A stretch of 64,000 nucleotides of DNA from Anaerolineales bacterium (GTDB lineage: Bacteria; Chloroflexota; Anaerolineae; Aggregatilineales; UBA2796): the NCBI GenBank assembly GCA_015075625.1, contig JABTTZ010000003.1, positions 372,001 through 436,000 on the forward strand. The letters run 5' to 3'. The notes below the pieces were generated by a model that worked only from the letters and a program-made list of their open reading frames with translations, searched no databases and was not told the DNA's origin. Of this stretch, positions 16,701 through 23,618 are shown one piece after another; position 1 is the first letter of the stretch; every line of letters starts with the position of its first letter. Both the position numbers and the translations under genes were made by a program.

Positions 16701-18438
16701 GGAGGGCGGCGAGATCGTCATGAAGGGCGGTAAAAAAGGTATTCACGCCCTCAAAGCCACTTTGGAGGGGATCAATCGCCGCCGCCGCATAGAGGGCATT
16801 CCCCGCCCGCGAGGAATCGCTGAGGACATTGGCGAGGGCGACTTCGAGCAGTTCCACGATGTGTTCCGCCGCCTGCCGCGCCCGTCCGCCTACTTCAGCA
16901 AGCCCTGTTTTTCCGCTTGTTTTTAAATCGCCTTCAACGGCACTGAGGACATCGGCGGTGTGTTCGTAGAGCCGCCGCAGCGCTCCCGCCCCGCTGGTGG
17001 TCAGTGGGGTTTCCAATTTGCGCAAGAGGGTACGCACCGTCTGAAGCAGCTTGGGCGCGTCGCCGGCGTGGTTGAGTTCCTCATCGAGGCGGACGAGATG
17101 CGGGCGTAAGAGGACGATCCCCGGCACGCGCCGCGCCAAGCGTTCTGCCAACAAAAAGCCGCCCAGTCGTCCGTTGGCACGGACATCGGGAGTGGTGATC
17201 AGCGTTCGGGCAGCCCCTTGCGAATCGCCGCGAAAGAGGGCTTCTAAGGCGGGGGTAAGTCCCTCTGGAATGACCGTCCCGCCTGTACCTGCCTGCGATT
17301 CCAATTCTTCACAGACATCGCCCAAATAGAGCAAGAGGGGGGACGCGCCGATCTCGGCATGGTCTGGGTTGGCGGCGGCTTCACGGGCGATCATCGATTC
17401 CACCAGCGCCGATGCGCCGGCAAAATTGCCGCTCTCAATATAAATGCGCACGGCGTCAAGGTCGCCCTGCATTTCAATATGGCGCAGACGCGCTTCTGCC
17501 TCGGCACGGAGGTTGCGAAGGCGCGGGTAGCCGGGATCGCTTTGGGCGGCTTCGGTAAGGGTGGCGATTAGTTCTTCCAGTTCCAGTTTGCTGGTGGCGT
17601 TGGGCAACCGCGTCCGCACACGTTCGACCAAGAGATCACGCCCTTTTTGGATGGGGCGGCGCACCTCGGCAAGGTCTTGGCGCAAGGGCGCAATATCGAG
17701 GTAGCGAACGCCGGGTTCGCTGCTAACGGCGCGATTGATGATCGCCTTCAGGCGTGGGGAAAGTGCCTCGTTGAGGTCGTTGGCGGGGTCGGGGCGTCCC
17801 ATCTCTAGGCGATGCCCACCAGAGAGGACGAAATAGATCAACTGACCCACCTGCTGAATATCCGCCGCTTTGGTGATGTGCTGTCCGGCATGTTGGGAAT
17901 CGAGGAACACCGCGTTTCCCCAATCGATCAGTTTGAGGGTGTATCCCTCTTGATCCCAAAAGAGGTGCTTGGCATCGACATCGTTATAGACGATGTTTCG
18001 GTCATGTGCCGCCTGAAGAAGATCGCACAGACCATCCAAGATATTCAGAAATTCCAATGGGGGGAGTGCCTCGCCAGCGGCGGAGAGGCGCAAGGTGAGC
18101 GCTTCTAAGGTCTCGCCCTGTGCCATGTCCATGACGATATAGTGATGGCTCTGCCCGCCGACGCGAAACGTCCCGCTGTGACGCAGTTCGCACAGAAGGG
18201 GGTGTCCGGCAAGGGCTTCAAGGGCGCGGCGCTCGTTCAGGATGCTCACTTCCTGTCCGGCGCGGATGGGGGGCGCGTCTTGAAGGGCGGGGCGTTTGAT
18301 CACGACGGGGGCATTGCCGTCCAGCGTGTCATAGGCGCGGAGGGTTTCCCCCGAACGCCCACGCGGGTAAATATGATCGTAGCGATAGCGGTTGTCGAAC
18401 AGGCTGTCGGGACGACGCCCAGTGACGGGGCGCGGCAT
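13762..18438 (-). CDS. Giant membrane-anchored kinase-like protein
   Basis: 1558 residues. The N-terminus (~15-260) is a Hanks-type kinase-like domain: K49 in 'VVIKRP', variant catalytic loop 'VYNDVDAKHLFWD' with D153, and 'IDWGN' replacing DFG. Residues ~270-1080 are almost entirely alpha-helical, like a long repeat scaffold. A Pro/Arg-rich stretch leads to one membrane helix at ~1210-1235 ('ILIIGVLVAIGAVLAAF'). Outside follows a Thr/Pro-rich linker, then a C-terminal beta-sandwich of LamG/DUF1080-like appearance (~1380-1555). The layout resembles PknB-type receptors: outside sensor, one helix, inside kinase. It heads the minus-strand operon with a second kinase-like protein and a response regulator. 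Confidence 0.8.
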   Translation of the reverse strand: MPRPVTGRRPDSLFDNRYRYDHIYPRGRSGETLRAYDTLDGNAPVVIKRPALQDAPPIRAGQEVSILNERRALEALAGHPLLCELRHSGTFRVGGQSHHYIVMDMAQGETLEALTLRLSAAGEALPPLEFLNILDGLCDLLQAAHDRNIVYNDVDAKHLFWDQEGYTLKLIDWGNAVFLDSQHAGQHITKAADIQQVGQLIYFVLSGGHRLEMGRPDPANDLNEALSPRLKAIINRAVSSEPGVRYLDIAPLRQDLAEVRRPIQKGRDLLVERVRTRLPNATSKLELEELIATLTEAAQSDPGYPRLRNLRAEAEARLRHIEMQGDLDAVRIYIESGNFAGASALVESMIAREAAANPDHAEIGASPLLLYLGDVCEELESQAGTGGTVIPEGLTPALEALFRGDSQGAARTLITTPDVRANGRLGGFLLAERLARRVPGIVLLRPHLVRLDEELNHAGDAPKLLQTVRTLLRKLETPLTTSGAGALRRLYEHTADVLSAVEGDLKTSGKTGLAEVGGRARQAAEHIVELLEVALANVLSDSSRAGNALYAAAAIDPLQSGFEGVNTFFTALHDDLAALRTYAPAEAIDGIGDYLERARTVLTPYSGDVRDSTFQPLLKGLDSALAAWGRLVDALALGGKRPALDACRVAGEGVRALNPALGAWFEDYQRGIDEIPHAEALSPNAVLGKALAEGWEAWDRGKTADALQAGKRAADAAQSEAERLAARRLVSLSEVLDRWLEREGSSSTAHIEATQRRIIALFLPEEEQIRSTFAAQMPNMSIYLKAMGKGVIDPLRETSAAGVRLLFFDYILRGMVAIGGEDFENAEIWKDAAAKTFAPYRLHPAYQMLEESIVRRQLILDAVRAINEVRRVDQVVAARQAVRAPLAVAQLEALDQAIRGLEDALRRWQDGEFRPAKQLIDAAIERVNMAQGFLNKDLSPFRGWLQTLADSAEIAAGARRVIEQEALMPADAPNPAVLEAHQKIVDLTRRDLGEGYTAQLRQWGETYKGMVEAYTAPNLFREDKLRLMEGYFASLFIARQPALPIFRHWREVAEATPDPEPEPPPPVIIEPTIEPPVTERPERRGRPDRLERAERIETPEGDFAVPDFLSDRSRRARREARASREMERVPFTVPSPAQPTTAEASVTPTAASPAAAEKRGREGRSTSTPISQPPPPARGASSAKGVSEPEAFLRVEERRRERRPSRRGLPPILIIGVLVAIGAVLAAFAASQNRSGELGDQTPTAILLTRDGALGFVPTTPSDAVPAPTNTLFPQNTPLPSETPLPLVASPIPPSATSEQPVPTPTRGTPIPTGELVSISTVMAMVTPSLPPTLVAGIAGSPAPTLPGVILPTIPPDASSGVYDLLPKLSELSPSARTWDTGWFYERDGKWLIGSPEVRGGRAPLIRIGPDLLTPLIGTEAAQYIKRLDISMELLTYDKNLVANGLVYFGGGFESLQGQRASVEARLVQEGILDMGISLNARFLRKTQLPANNGSISFSIERNADRTLSLYLDGQLLGQSTAIFPPNVPLNIYLYVATGGVVVEVKTIRVQINAPLTP

Positions 18439-18587
18439 GAGTACTCCCTGAAGATTGATATATCGCGCCTATTGTAGCGGGGATCAGCGGGGATTCAAAC
18501 CAACGCGGATTTTCGGGTGTGGCGAGGCAAAAGAGAGAGGTGACTATCATTTGAGCTATCGCTCTACGGCGATTGTCGGGCGTCGGC

Positions 18588-18593
18588 TATAAT
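18588..18593 (+). promoter_or_regulatory. -10 box before the M20 hydrolase
   Basis: A perfect TATAAT. Transcription would start about 18600, exactly at an ATG that opens a 9-codon reading frame. No good -35 is visible at the usual spacing. Confidence 0.5.
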
Positions 18594-18599
18594 TGCTTC

Positions 18600-18629
18600 A
18601 TGGATAGACACACAGACAAACAGGGATAA
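18600..18629 (+). other. Possible leaderless upstream mini-ORF
   Basis: ATG at 18600 reads MDRHTDKQG and stops at 18629, five bases before the M20 gene start at 18634. With the -10 box ending at 18593 this ATG would be at the transcript's 5' end. It could couple translation into the main gene, or be chance. Confidence 0.25.
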
Positions 18630-18633
18630 TCCT

Positions 18634-19818
18634 ATGGATTGGATGCTCCGCGCACAGATGCTGCGCGACGAATTGGTTGCCCAACGGCGCGATTTGCACC
18701 GCCACCCAGAGATTGCCTTTGAAGAAGTACGCACAGCGGGGGTGGTGGCACGGGAACTCTCTGGGCTTGGCTTGGAGGTGATTACCGGTGTAGGGAAAAC
18801 CGGTGTGATTGGGATTTTGGAGGGGGCAGCGGAGGGTCCGACGGTTCTTATTCGCTGCGATATGGATGCTTTGCCTGTTCAGGAAATGATGAATACGGCG
18901 TATATCTCCGGTACGCCGGGGAAAATGCACGCCTGTGGGCATGATGGGCATACAGCGATTGGCTTGGCGGTGGCGAAGATGCTCAGCGAACACCGGGAAC
19001 AGCTTGCCGGACGGGTGAAATTCATCTTTCAGCCCGCCGAAGAACTCGCCCTCGGCGCACAGGCGATGATTAGGGATGGGGCATTGGACGCGCCGACCCC
19101 CTCGATCAGTTTGGGGCTGCACCTTTGGTCGGAGCTTCCCACCGGAACAGTGAGCGTGACGGAGGGGGCAGCCTTTGCCGCCGCAAATGATTTCCAAATC
19201 ATCATCCGGGGGAAGGGCGGTCACGGGGCAATGCCCCATCAAACCCGCGATCCCATCGTCGCCGGCACGCAGATCGTTGGGGCGATGCAGACGATTGTCA
19301 GCCGTTCGGTGGATGGGTTGGAGACCGCCGTCGTCTCTGTGTGCGGCTTTCACAGCGGTCACGCCCACAATGTGATTCCCGACTCGGCGGAACTGTTCGG
19401 GACGTTCCGCACCTATCAGCGGCACTTGGTAGACCTGATTGAGACGCGCATCCATGAGATTGCGACGGGGATTGCGGCGGTGAATGGCTGCACGGCAGAG
19501 GTCGTTGTGAACCGGCTGACGCCACCCTTGATCAACGATGCGGCGACGAATGCCCGCCTGAGTGATCTGTTTCAAACGATGCCAGCGGCAACACCGCTCA
19601 CGGTGATTGATTCGGCGCGGACGATGGCGAGCGAGGATATGGCATTCTGGCTGGAGCGTGCGCCCGGTACCTATTTCTTTGTTGGCGCACGGAACGAGGG
19701 ACGAGGGATTACCTACCCACACCATCACCCGCAGTTTGATATTGATGAGGACGCCCTTCCGATTGCGGCGGGGCTGTTGGCAGCGGCGGCAGCGAGCTAT
19801 GTCTACCGAGGGGGATAG
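18634..19818 (+). CDS. M20-family amidohydrolase (hippurate/IAA-amino acid hydrolase type)
   Basis: 394 residues of the M20D metallopeptidase family. These cytoplasmic enzymes hydrolyse N-acyl amino acids such as hippurate or N-acetyl amino acids with two metal ions. Motifs: 'LHRHPEIAFEE' at the start, 'RCDMDALP' at 74-81, metal cysteine/histidine/aspartate block 'HACGHDGHT' at 99-107 (C101, H103, D104), 'FQPAEE' with the catalytic glutamate, and a dimerisation insert in the middle. A GGGATAA-like ribosome-binding site sits just before the ATG. The downstream gene overlaps its last 20 bases. A long antisense ORF over the same region is a shadow. Confidence 0.93.
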   Translation: MDWMLRAQMLRDELVAQRRDLHRHPEIAFEEVRTAGVVARELSGLGLEVITGVGKTGVIGILEGAAEGPTVLIRCDMDALPVQEMMNTAYISGTPGKMHACGHDGHTAIGLAVAKMLSEHREQLAGRVKFIFQPAEELALGAQAMIRDGALDAPTPSISLGLHLWSELPTGTVSVTEGAAFAAANDFQIIIRGKGGHGAMPHQTRDPIVAGTQIVGAMQTIVSRSVDGLETAVVSVCGFHSGHAHNVIPDSAELFGTFRTYQRHLVDLIETRIHEIATGIAAVNGCTAEVVVNRLTPPLINDAATNARLSDLFQTMPAATPLTVIDSARTMASEDMAFWLERAPGTYFFVGARNEGRGITYPHHHPQFDIDEDALPIAAGLLAAAAASYVYRGG

Positions 19819-20314
19819 CTCAGATGAAGCATCATCCACAACGCCACGACGGGCGCTGCGTCCGAAACGCCAGCGGGCGCGGGAGTGGCTGCAATACCCG
19901 TTTTTTGTCTACGGCACGCTGCGGCGGGGACAGCCGAATTACGAAACCTACCTTGCCGGCGCAACAATCAGTGAACGTCCGGCGCGGCTGATGGGCGCGG
20001 CGCTTTACTCGGTGGGGCATTTCCCGGTGCTGGTAGAGGCAGGAGAATCGTCTTCGGTGGTTGGGGAATGGATAGTGATTCACCCAACACTGCACGTCCA
20101 AGTGCGGCGGCGCTTGGATCGCCTTGAGGGATGTGAGGCGGGACGGGAGACGTGGTTGTTTCGCCGCGTCCGACGGCGCGTTCAGCTTGAGGGAATGGGG
20201 GGCGGGGCAGAATCAGAGGCATGGCTTTATCTAGGCGATCCCGCCGTTTTGCGCCTGTATCCTCACGTTCACCTACCCGATGGCGATTGGCTGGCGTGGC
20301 TGAAGACACGGTAA
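19799..20314 (+). CDS. Gamma-glutamylcyclotransferase-like protein
   Basis: 171 residues from ATG 19799, overlapping the M20 gene by 20 bases, which suggests translational coupling. The GGCT/AIG2 fold is marked by 'VYGTLRRGQPN' (residues 38-47), the glycine-rich substrate loop, and 'GEWIVI' followed by 'LDRLEGCEAG', as in YtfP/AIG2 proteins. Family members release 5-oxoproline from gamma-glutamyl amines or peptides. The first 30 residues are basic and disordered. Because it is coupled to an N-acyl amino-acid hydrolase, a role in recycling modified amino acids is a reasonable guess. Confidence 0.82.
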   Translation: MSTEGDSSDEASSTTPRRALRPKRQRAREWLQYPFFVYGTLRRGQPNYETYLAGATISERPARLMGAALYSVGHFPVLVEAGESSSVVGEWIVIHPTLHVQVRRRLDRLEGCEAGRETWLFRRVRRRVQLEGMGGGAESEAWLYLGDPAVLRLYPHVHLPDGDWLAWLKTR

Positions 20315-20389
20315 CGCATAACGGTAACACGTAGAGGATAATCAGAGGATGATCCCATTGGGATTGCCCACCAAGATGAGAGGTTTTGT

Positions 20390-21037
20390 ATGCCCATCGT
20401 ACCTCCCCTCCGCTGGCGTGACGGCGGTGGGTGGCTGATCCTTCGTAGCTATGGCGACTTGAATGATCCGATCACCCTTGATTTGGATACGCAAACGCTG
20501 ACGAAGATTGCACGGGGCGAACCCCTTGCCTACCTTTGGGCGGGCGGCGACATTGAGGACGCTGACACCCACCTTGACCTTTTGGAAGACCTCGGCGCCC
20601 CAACGGGCTATCTCGTTGATTTGTTGACAGAGGACGATGAGACAATCACCGCCCAATTGAAGGACGCGGGGTTGATCATCCTCGGTGATGGCGATGAGCG
20701 GACTCTTCGCTCGGCATTGGTGGGCGCAGCGGAGGCAGCGCTAATGACAGCCTTTCGGCGGGAGGGAGTGATTTTGGGTATTGGGGCGGGGGCGCGGGTT
20801 TTGGGATCGCTGCTGCTGACACACGGCGCGGGGTTGGGGTGGGTGGCAGGGGCGTGTATCCTGACCGATTACGATTTGACCAGTGCGGGGGATATGGCAG
20901 CCGTGCTGCTGAACAACCCCGGCACCTATGGGATTGGGATCGGCGCGGGGGCGGGGTTGGTGTTGGGTGGCGATGGTCAGATTGAGGTGTGGGGGACGGG
21001 CAAAGTGACCGTCACCCTGGGAGGAAATCCGAAATGA
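20390..21037 (+). CDS. Cyanophycinase-like (S51 fold) protein without the nucleophile
   Basis: 215 residues. The arrangement resembles cyanophycinase/peptidase S51 of the class I glutamine-amidotransferase-like fold: 'YLWAGGDIED', 'LIILGDGDERTLR', then 'ILGIGAGARVLGS', which aligns with the nucleophile elbow G-T-S-A-G-A. The serine position is glycine here, so normal peptidase chemistry seems impossible. A GAGAGG ribosome-binding site precedes ATG 20390. Its stop overlaps the next start (ATGA), so it is co-translated with a BtuF-like binding protein. It may be a structural or binding protein. Confidence 0.65.
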   Translation: MPIVPPLRWRDGGGWLILRSYGDLNDPITLDLDTQTLTKIARGEPLAYLWAGGDIEDADTHLDLLEDLGAPTGYLVDLLTEDDETITAQLKDAGLIILGDGDERTLRSALVGAAEAALMTAFRREGVILGIGAGARVLGSLLLTHGAGLGWVAGACILTDYDLTSAGDMAAVLLNNPGTYGIGIGAGAGLVLGGDGQIEVWGTGKVTVTLGGNPK

Positions 21038-22023
21038 GCGGGAAAGTCGATCCCATCGATTCAAACGACGCCTACGATCCGAATGATCCGGCACTGGAGA
21101 GCTATACGCAGCGGGTAAAGGTGGAACGCCCTGTGCCGTTTGTGCCGCAGCGAGTGGTTTCCCTTGTCCCTAGTGTGACCGAAACCCTTTTTGATCTCGA
21201 TTTGGGAGATCGTTTGGTGGGGGTGACGGAGTACTGTACCCGTCCAGCGGAAAAAATAGCGGCGGCACGGCTGCCCCGCGTGGGGGGGACAAAAAACCCC
21301 GACATTAGGGCAATCCTTGCGCTGCGCCCTGATCTGGTCATAGTAAACCGTGAAGAAAACCGCAAGCCCGATGCGGACGCGCTTAACGAGGCGGGAATCA
21401 CGACATGGGTGACCGAGCCGAACACCGTCCGCGAGGCGGTGGAACTGCTCTGGCAGATCATGGATGTCTTTGAATATGCGGCAATGACGCACCGCGTGCG
21501 GATGATCCACATCACCTATGAGGCGACACGCCGCTATATGAACGAGGAAACGGACCTCCCTTTGGTGAAAACCTTCGTTCCGATCTGGCACGATCCGCTG
21601 ATGACCTTCAACCAACATACCTATATTCACGATTTGCTGTTCACCTGTGGGGCGCTGAATGTGTTTGCTGAACGGGAACGGGCATTTCCCCTCGCCGCTG
21701 ATCAGGGGAAGGCTGATCCCCTCCCACCGGATGATCCGCGTATCACTGGACGGGATATACGCTACCCTCGCGTCACAATGGAGGAAGTGATCGCCGCTCA
21801 ACCAGAGTTAATCTTGCTGCCGGATGAGCCGTATCCATTTGGGGAGGCGGAATTGGAGGCGTATAGCGCGATACTTGCCAAGACGCCCGCAGTGAAAAAT
21901 GGGCATATTTACTTGGTGGATGGCTCGTTCCTAACATGGCACGGGACGCGCCTTGCCTATGCACTGAACGACCTTCCACCGCTAATTGCCCGTGTACGGG
22001 GGGCGGTGGAAGGGGCGGAGTAA
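21034..22023 (+). CDS. BtuF-like helical-backbone metal/cobalamin-binding protein
   Basis: 329 residues from ATG 21034 (ATGA overlap with the previous stop; GGGAGG upstream). PF01497-type periplasmic-binding-protein fold: 'RVVSLVPSVTETLFDL', 'LVGVTEYC', 'VGGTKNPDIRAILALRPDLV' and a C-terminal 'ILLPDEPYPF' half. BtuF relatives bind cobalamin or iron-siderophores for ABC importers. This one lacks a signal peptide or lipobox and has no permease or ATPase beside it, so it is likely cytoplasmic with an unclear ligand. A GTG at 20989 would add 15 poor residues and is rejected. Confidence 0.85.
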   Translation: MSGKVDPIDSNDAYDPNDPALESYTQRVKVERPVPFVPQRVVSLVPSVTETLFDLDLGDRLVGVTEYCTRPAEKIAAARLPRVGGTKNPDIRAILALRPDLVIVNREENRKPDADALNEAGITTWVTEPNTVREAVELLWQIMDVFEYAAMTHRVRMIHITYEATRRYMNEETDLPLVKTFVPIWHDPLMTFNQHTYIHDLLFTCGALNVFAERERAFPLAADQGKADPLPPDDPRITGRDIRYPRVTMEEVIAAQPELILLPDEPYPFGEAELEAYSAILAKTPAVKNGHIYLVDGSFLTWHGTRLAYALNDLPPLIARVRGAVEGAE

Positions 22024-22029
22024 ATGCGC

Positions 22030-22051
22030 CCCTACGAGGTTTTGCGTAGGG
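22030..22051. terminator. Bidirectional hairpin between converging genes
   Basis: Perfect 7-bp stem CCCTACG/CGTAGGG with an 8-base loop between the plus-strand BtuF-like gene (ends 22023) and the minus-strand reverse transcriptase (ends 22100). Only weak T-content follows on either side. Confidence 0.45.
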
Positions 22052-22099
22052 TATTACGGTACAGAGAGGACGCTGGCGCGGGAACGGACCCCCCTGTGC

Positions 22100-23287
22100 T
22101 TAGCTATCGGACAGGGCTACTAACTGTCCCCGAAAGGTAGCGGCGAGGTCGGGCGCGGTTTGCCCGATATGGGCGATCAACCCAAGCACGTAGCCGCGAA
22201 AGTTTGGATGGTTCATCCGGTTTTGGGCGTTTAACCCCGTCTGCGCTGCGTTATGAAGAATTGCCCGCACCTGACGGCGCATCTGGCGGGGGGTATTCAC
22301 TTTATCGTTGACAACCAACCCGGTGACAATCTGGCGCTGCCCGCGCTGGTAAAAGCGTGTCTTTTTTGGATGGACAGTGAACCCTTCAGCGGCGATGATA
22401 TGCCCCGCTGTTTTCATCAGTTTGAACAGAACATCCCGATCCTCGCCAGAAAAGGTGAGATCGTCGGCGTAGCGGGTGTAGGTGACACCGCGTTTCACCG
22501 CCAAACCCGCCAAGCGTTTATCCAAGCGGCGGGCGGCAAGGTTTGCCAGCGCGGGACTCGTTGGCGCACCTTGTACCAACGCACGGGGGCTAAGTCCAGC
22601 ATAGTAGGGACGATCTGGGCGCTGAATCATTTCGCGGTCACTTTCCGTGCAAAGTAACGCCAACACCGAGGCGATGGTGTAGCCATAGCCCAATCCAGTG
22701 AACAAGCCGCGCACCCGCCGAAAGGTGATTGAGGGAAAGAACTCCTTTAGGTCAAGGTTAAGGACAAAAGGCTTACCGGCATGGGGGCTGGCATTCGTCA
22801 CGATGTTTCGTCCCTTCCGAAAGCCGTGTGCTGGCTCGGTAAGCACAATTTTATTCAAGATCTCAGCAAGAATTTTACGTTGGATTGCCTTCAAGCCTGT
22901 TTTAGGGGCAAGGATTACCCGCTGCCCGCCGCTCCGTTTGGGAAGAACATAGCGCACATAATGGTAGACGCTGCTGGTCGTTTGGTTGTAGGTGTACCAG
23001 CGCAAACGGGAGAGCTCGACGTTCAGCCACTCTGCCAATGCTTTTTCGTTTTTCAGGATGGGGAGGTTTTGGGCGGTGAGTTTTTTTTCGTTTAGCGCAC
23101 GGCGGCTCAGGTTTTGGCTGTTTAAGCCCACCCCAAAATAGCGACGATCTCGACGGCGGCGTTCGCGGCGCTGCTGTTCGCGTTCGGCACGCCATTCGGA
23201 TTGTTCGCTACGCCAATCGGCTGAACGCCATTGGAGTTCCTCATCCGTGTAACTCAGCCGCCAAGCCCGTAGCGCATCGGATGTCAT
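22100..23287 (-). CDS. Retron reverse transcriptase
   Basis: 395 residues. It makes multicopy single-stranded DNA from the adjacent non-coding RNA; retrons act as anti-phage sentries. RT motifs in order: 'LNLDLKEFFPSI' (177-188), 'VQGAPTSPALANL' (238-250), catalytic 'YTRYADDLTFSG' (YADD at 273-276), 'HPKKTRF'. Two retron signatures are present: NAxxH as 'NASPH' (165-169) and VTG (321-323). Family length is ~300-400. The first ~50 residues are a Trp/Glu/Arg-rich helix ('WRSEQSEWRAEREQQRRERR') not needed for RT activity. GAGGAG precedes ATG 23287, which lies 43 bases after the ncRNA. Probable effectors are the divergent genes at 23619-25024. Not a DGR or group II RT by motif. Confidence 0.93.
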   Translation of the reverse strand: MTSDALRAWRLSYTDEELQWRSADWRSEQSEWRAEREQQRRERRRRDRRYFGVGLNSQNLSRRALNEKKLTAQNLPILKNEKALAEWLNVELSRLRWYTYNQTTSSVYHYVRYVLPKRSGGQRVILAPKTGLKAIQRKILAEILNKIVLTEPAHGFRKGRNIVTNASPHAGKPFVLNLDLKEFFPSITFRRVRGLFTGLGYGYTIASVLALLCTESDREMIQRPDRPYYAGLSPRALVQGAPTSPALANLAARRLDKRLAGLAVKRGVTYTRYADDLTFSGEDRDVLFKLMKTAGHIIAAEGFTVHPKKTRFYQRGQRQIVTGLVVNDKVNTPRQMRRQVRAILHNAAQTGLNAQNRMNHPNFRGYVLGLIAHIGQTAPDLAATFRGQLVALSDS

Positions 23288-23330
23288 GTCCGCTCCTCTG
23301 AAATAAATTTTGTTCAGTTAGGAAAAAAAC

Positions 23331-23487
23331 AGGTCACACAATGTTGGCGCGGGTTACTATCACGAGTCTTGGAGCAGGACACCACTTGTTCGAGAGCGGT
23401 GTCCTGTGACGAAGTGATGGGGCTAGTGTCCCGCCGCGACGTAACATCGCAGCATTCTGGCTAACCACGCTTGGTCTTGTGTGACCT
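23331..23487 (-). ncRNA. Retron msr-msd non-coding RNA
   Basis: About 157 nt transcribed toward the RT gene. A perfect 11-bp inverted repeat closes it: a1 AGGTCACACAA (minus strand 23487-23477) and a2 TTGTGTGACCT (23341-23331). Inside, reading 5' to 3', are small hairpins of msr type (ACCA-AGCG-TGGT, then TTAGCC as possible branch-G context, then GCGA...TCGC). A long msd hairpin follows: outer ATCAC...GTGAT, inner perfect 9-bp stem CAGGACACC/GGTGTCCTG (23406-23398 with 23383-23375), loop ~14. Seven Ts follow a2 directly (23329-23323), so the a1/a2 stem could also terminate the short RNA. Order promoter-a1-msr-msd-a2-RT matches known retrons. Confidence 0.82.
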
Positions 23488-23497
23488 ATTTAGAACA

Positions 23498-23525
23498 AGT
23501 GTATCGTTATATGAAAAAATGTCAA
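23498..23525 (-). promoter_or_regulatory. Retron promoter
   Basis: Minus strand: consensus -35 TTGACA (23525-23520), 16-base spacer, -10 TACACT (23503-23498). The predicted start, ~23491, puts a1 at the very 5' end of the transcript, which supports the ncRNA assignment. Confidence 0.7.
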
Positions 23526-23554
23526 GAGGGGAGTTTTCGACGTGAAGATATTCG

Positions 23555-23584
23555 TTTGACTCTGGTTTGACTCTGGTCTACCAT
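23555..23584 (+). promoter_or_regulatory. Tandem 11-bp repeat and promoter of the SLATT pair
   Basis: TTTGACTCTGG occurs twice in tandem (23555-23576). The first copy gives -35 TTGACT (23556-23561), a 17-base spacer and -10 TACCAT (23579-23584). The repeated unit could be an operator. It lies ~30 bases from the divergent retron promoter, so the two may be co-regulated. Confidence 0.45.
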
Positions 23585-23618
23585 TGCCGAATGAGCCATC
23601 CATGAGAGGTGTGATTCC

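Noticed and set aside
18598-19839. 413-codon minus-strand ORF
   Set aside because: Lies exactly antisense to the M20 hydrolase, which has full motifs; translation is Arg/His/Pro-rich with no family pattern. GC-codon shadow.
22100-23287. Idea that this RT serves a DGR for the CHAT-FGE gene
   Set aside because: The RT has retron signatures (NAxxH, VTG, QGAPTSP) and an adjacent msr-msd RNA; no template repeat matching 7413-7515 was seen.
23555-23576. Tandem TTTGACTCTGG as a CRISPR remnant
   Set aside because: Only two 11-bp units with no spacer; better explained as operator/-35 sequence.
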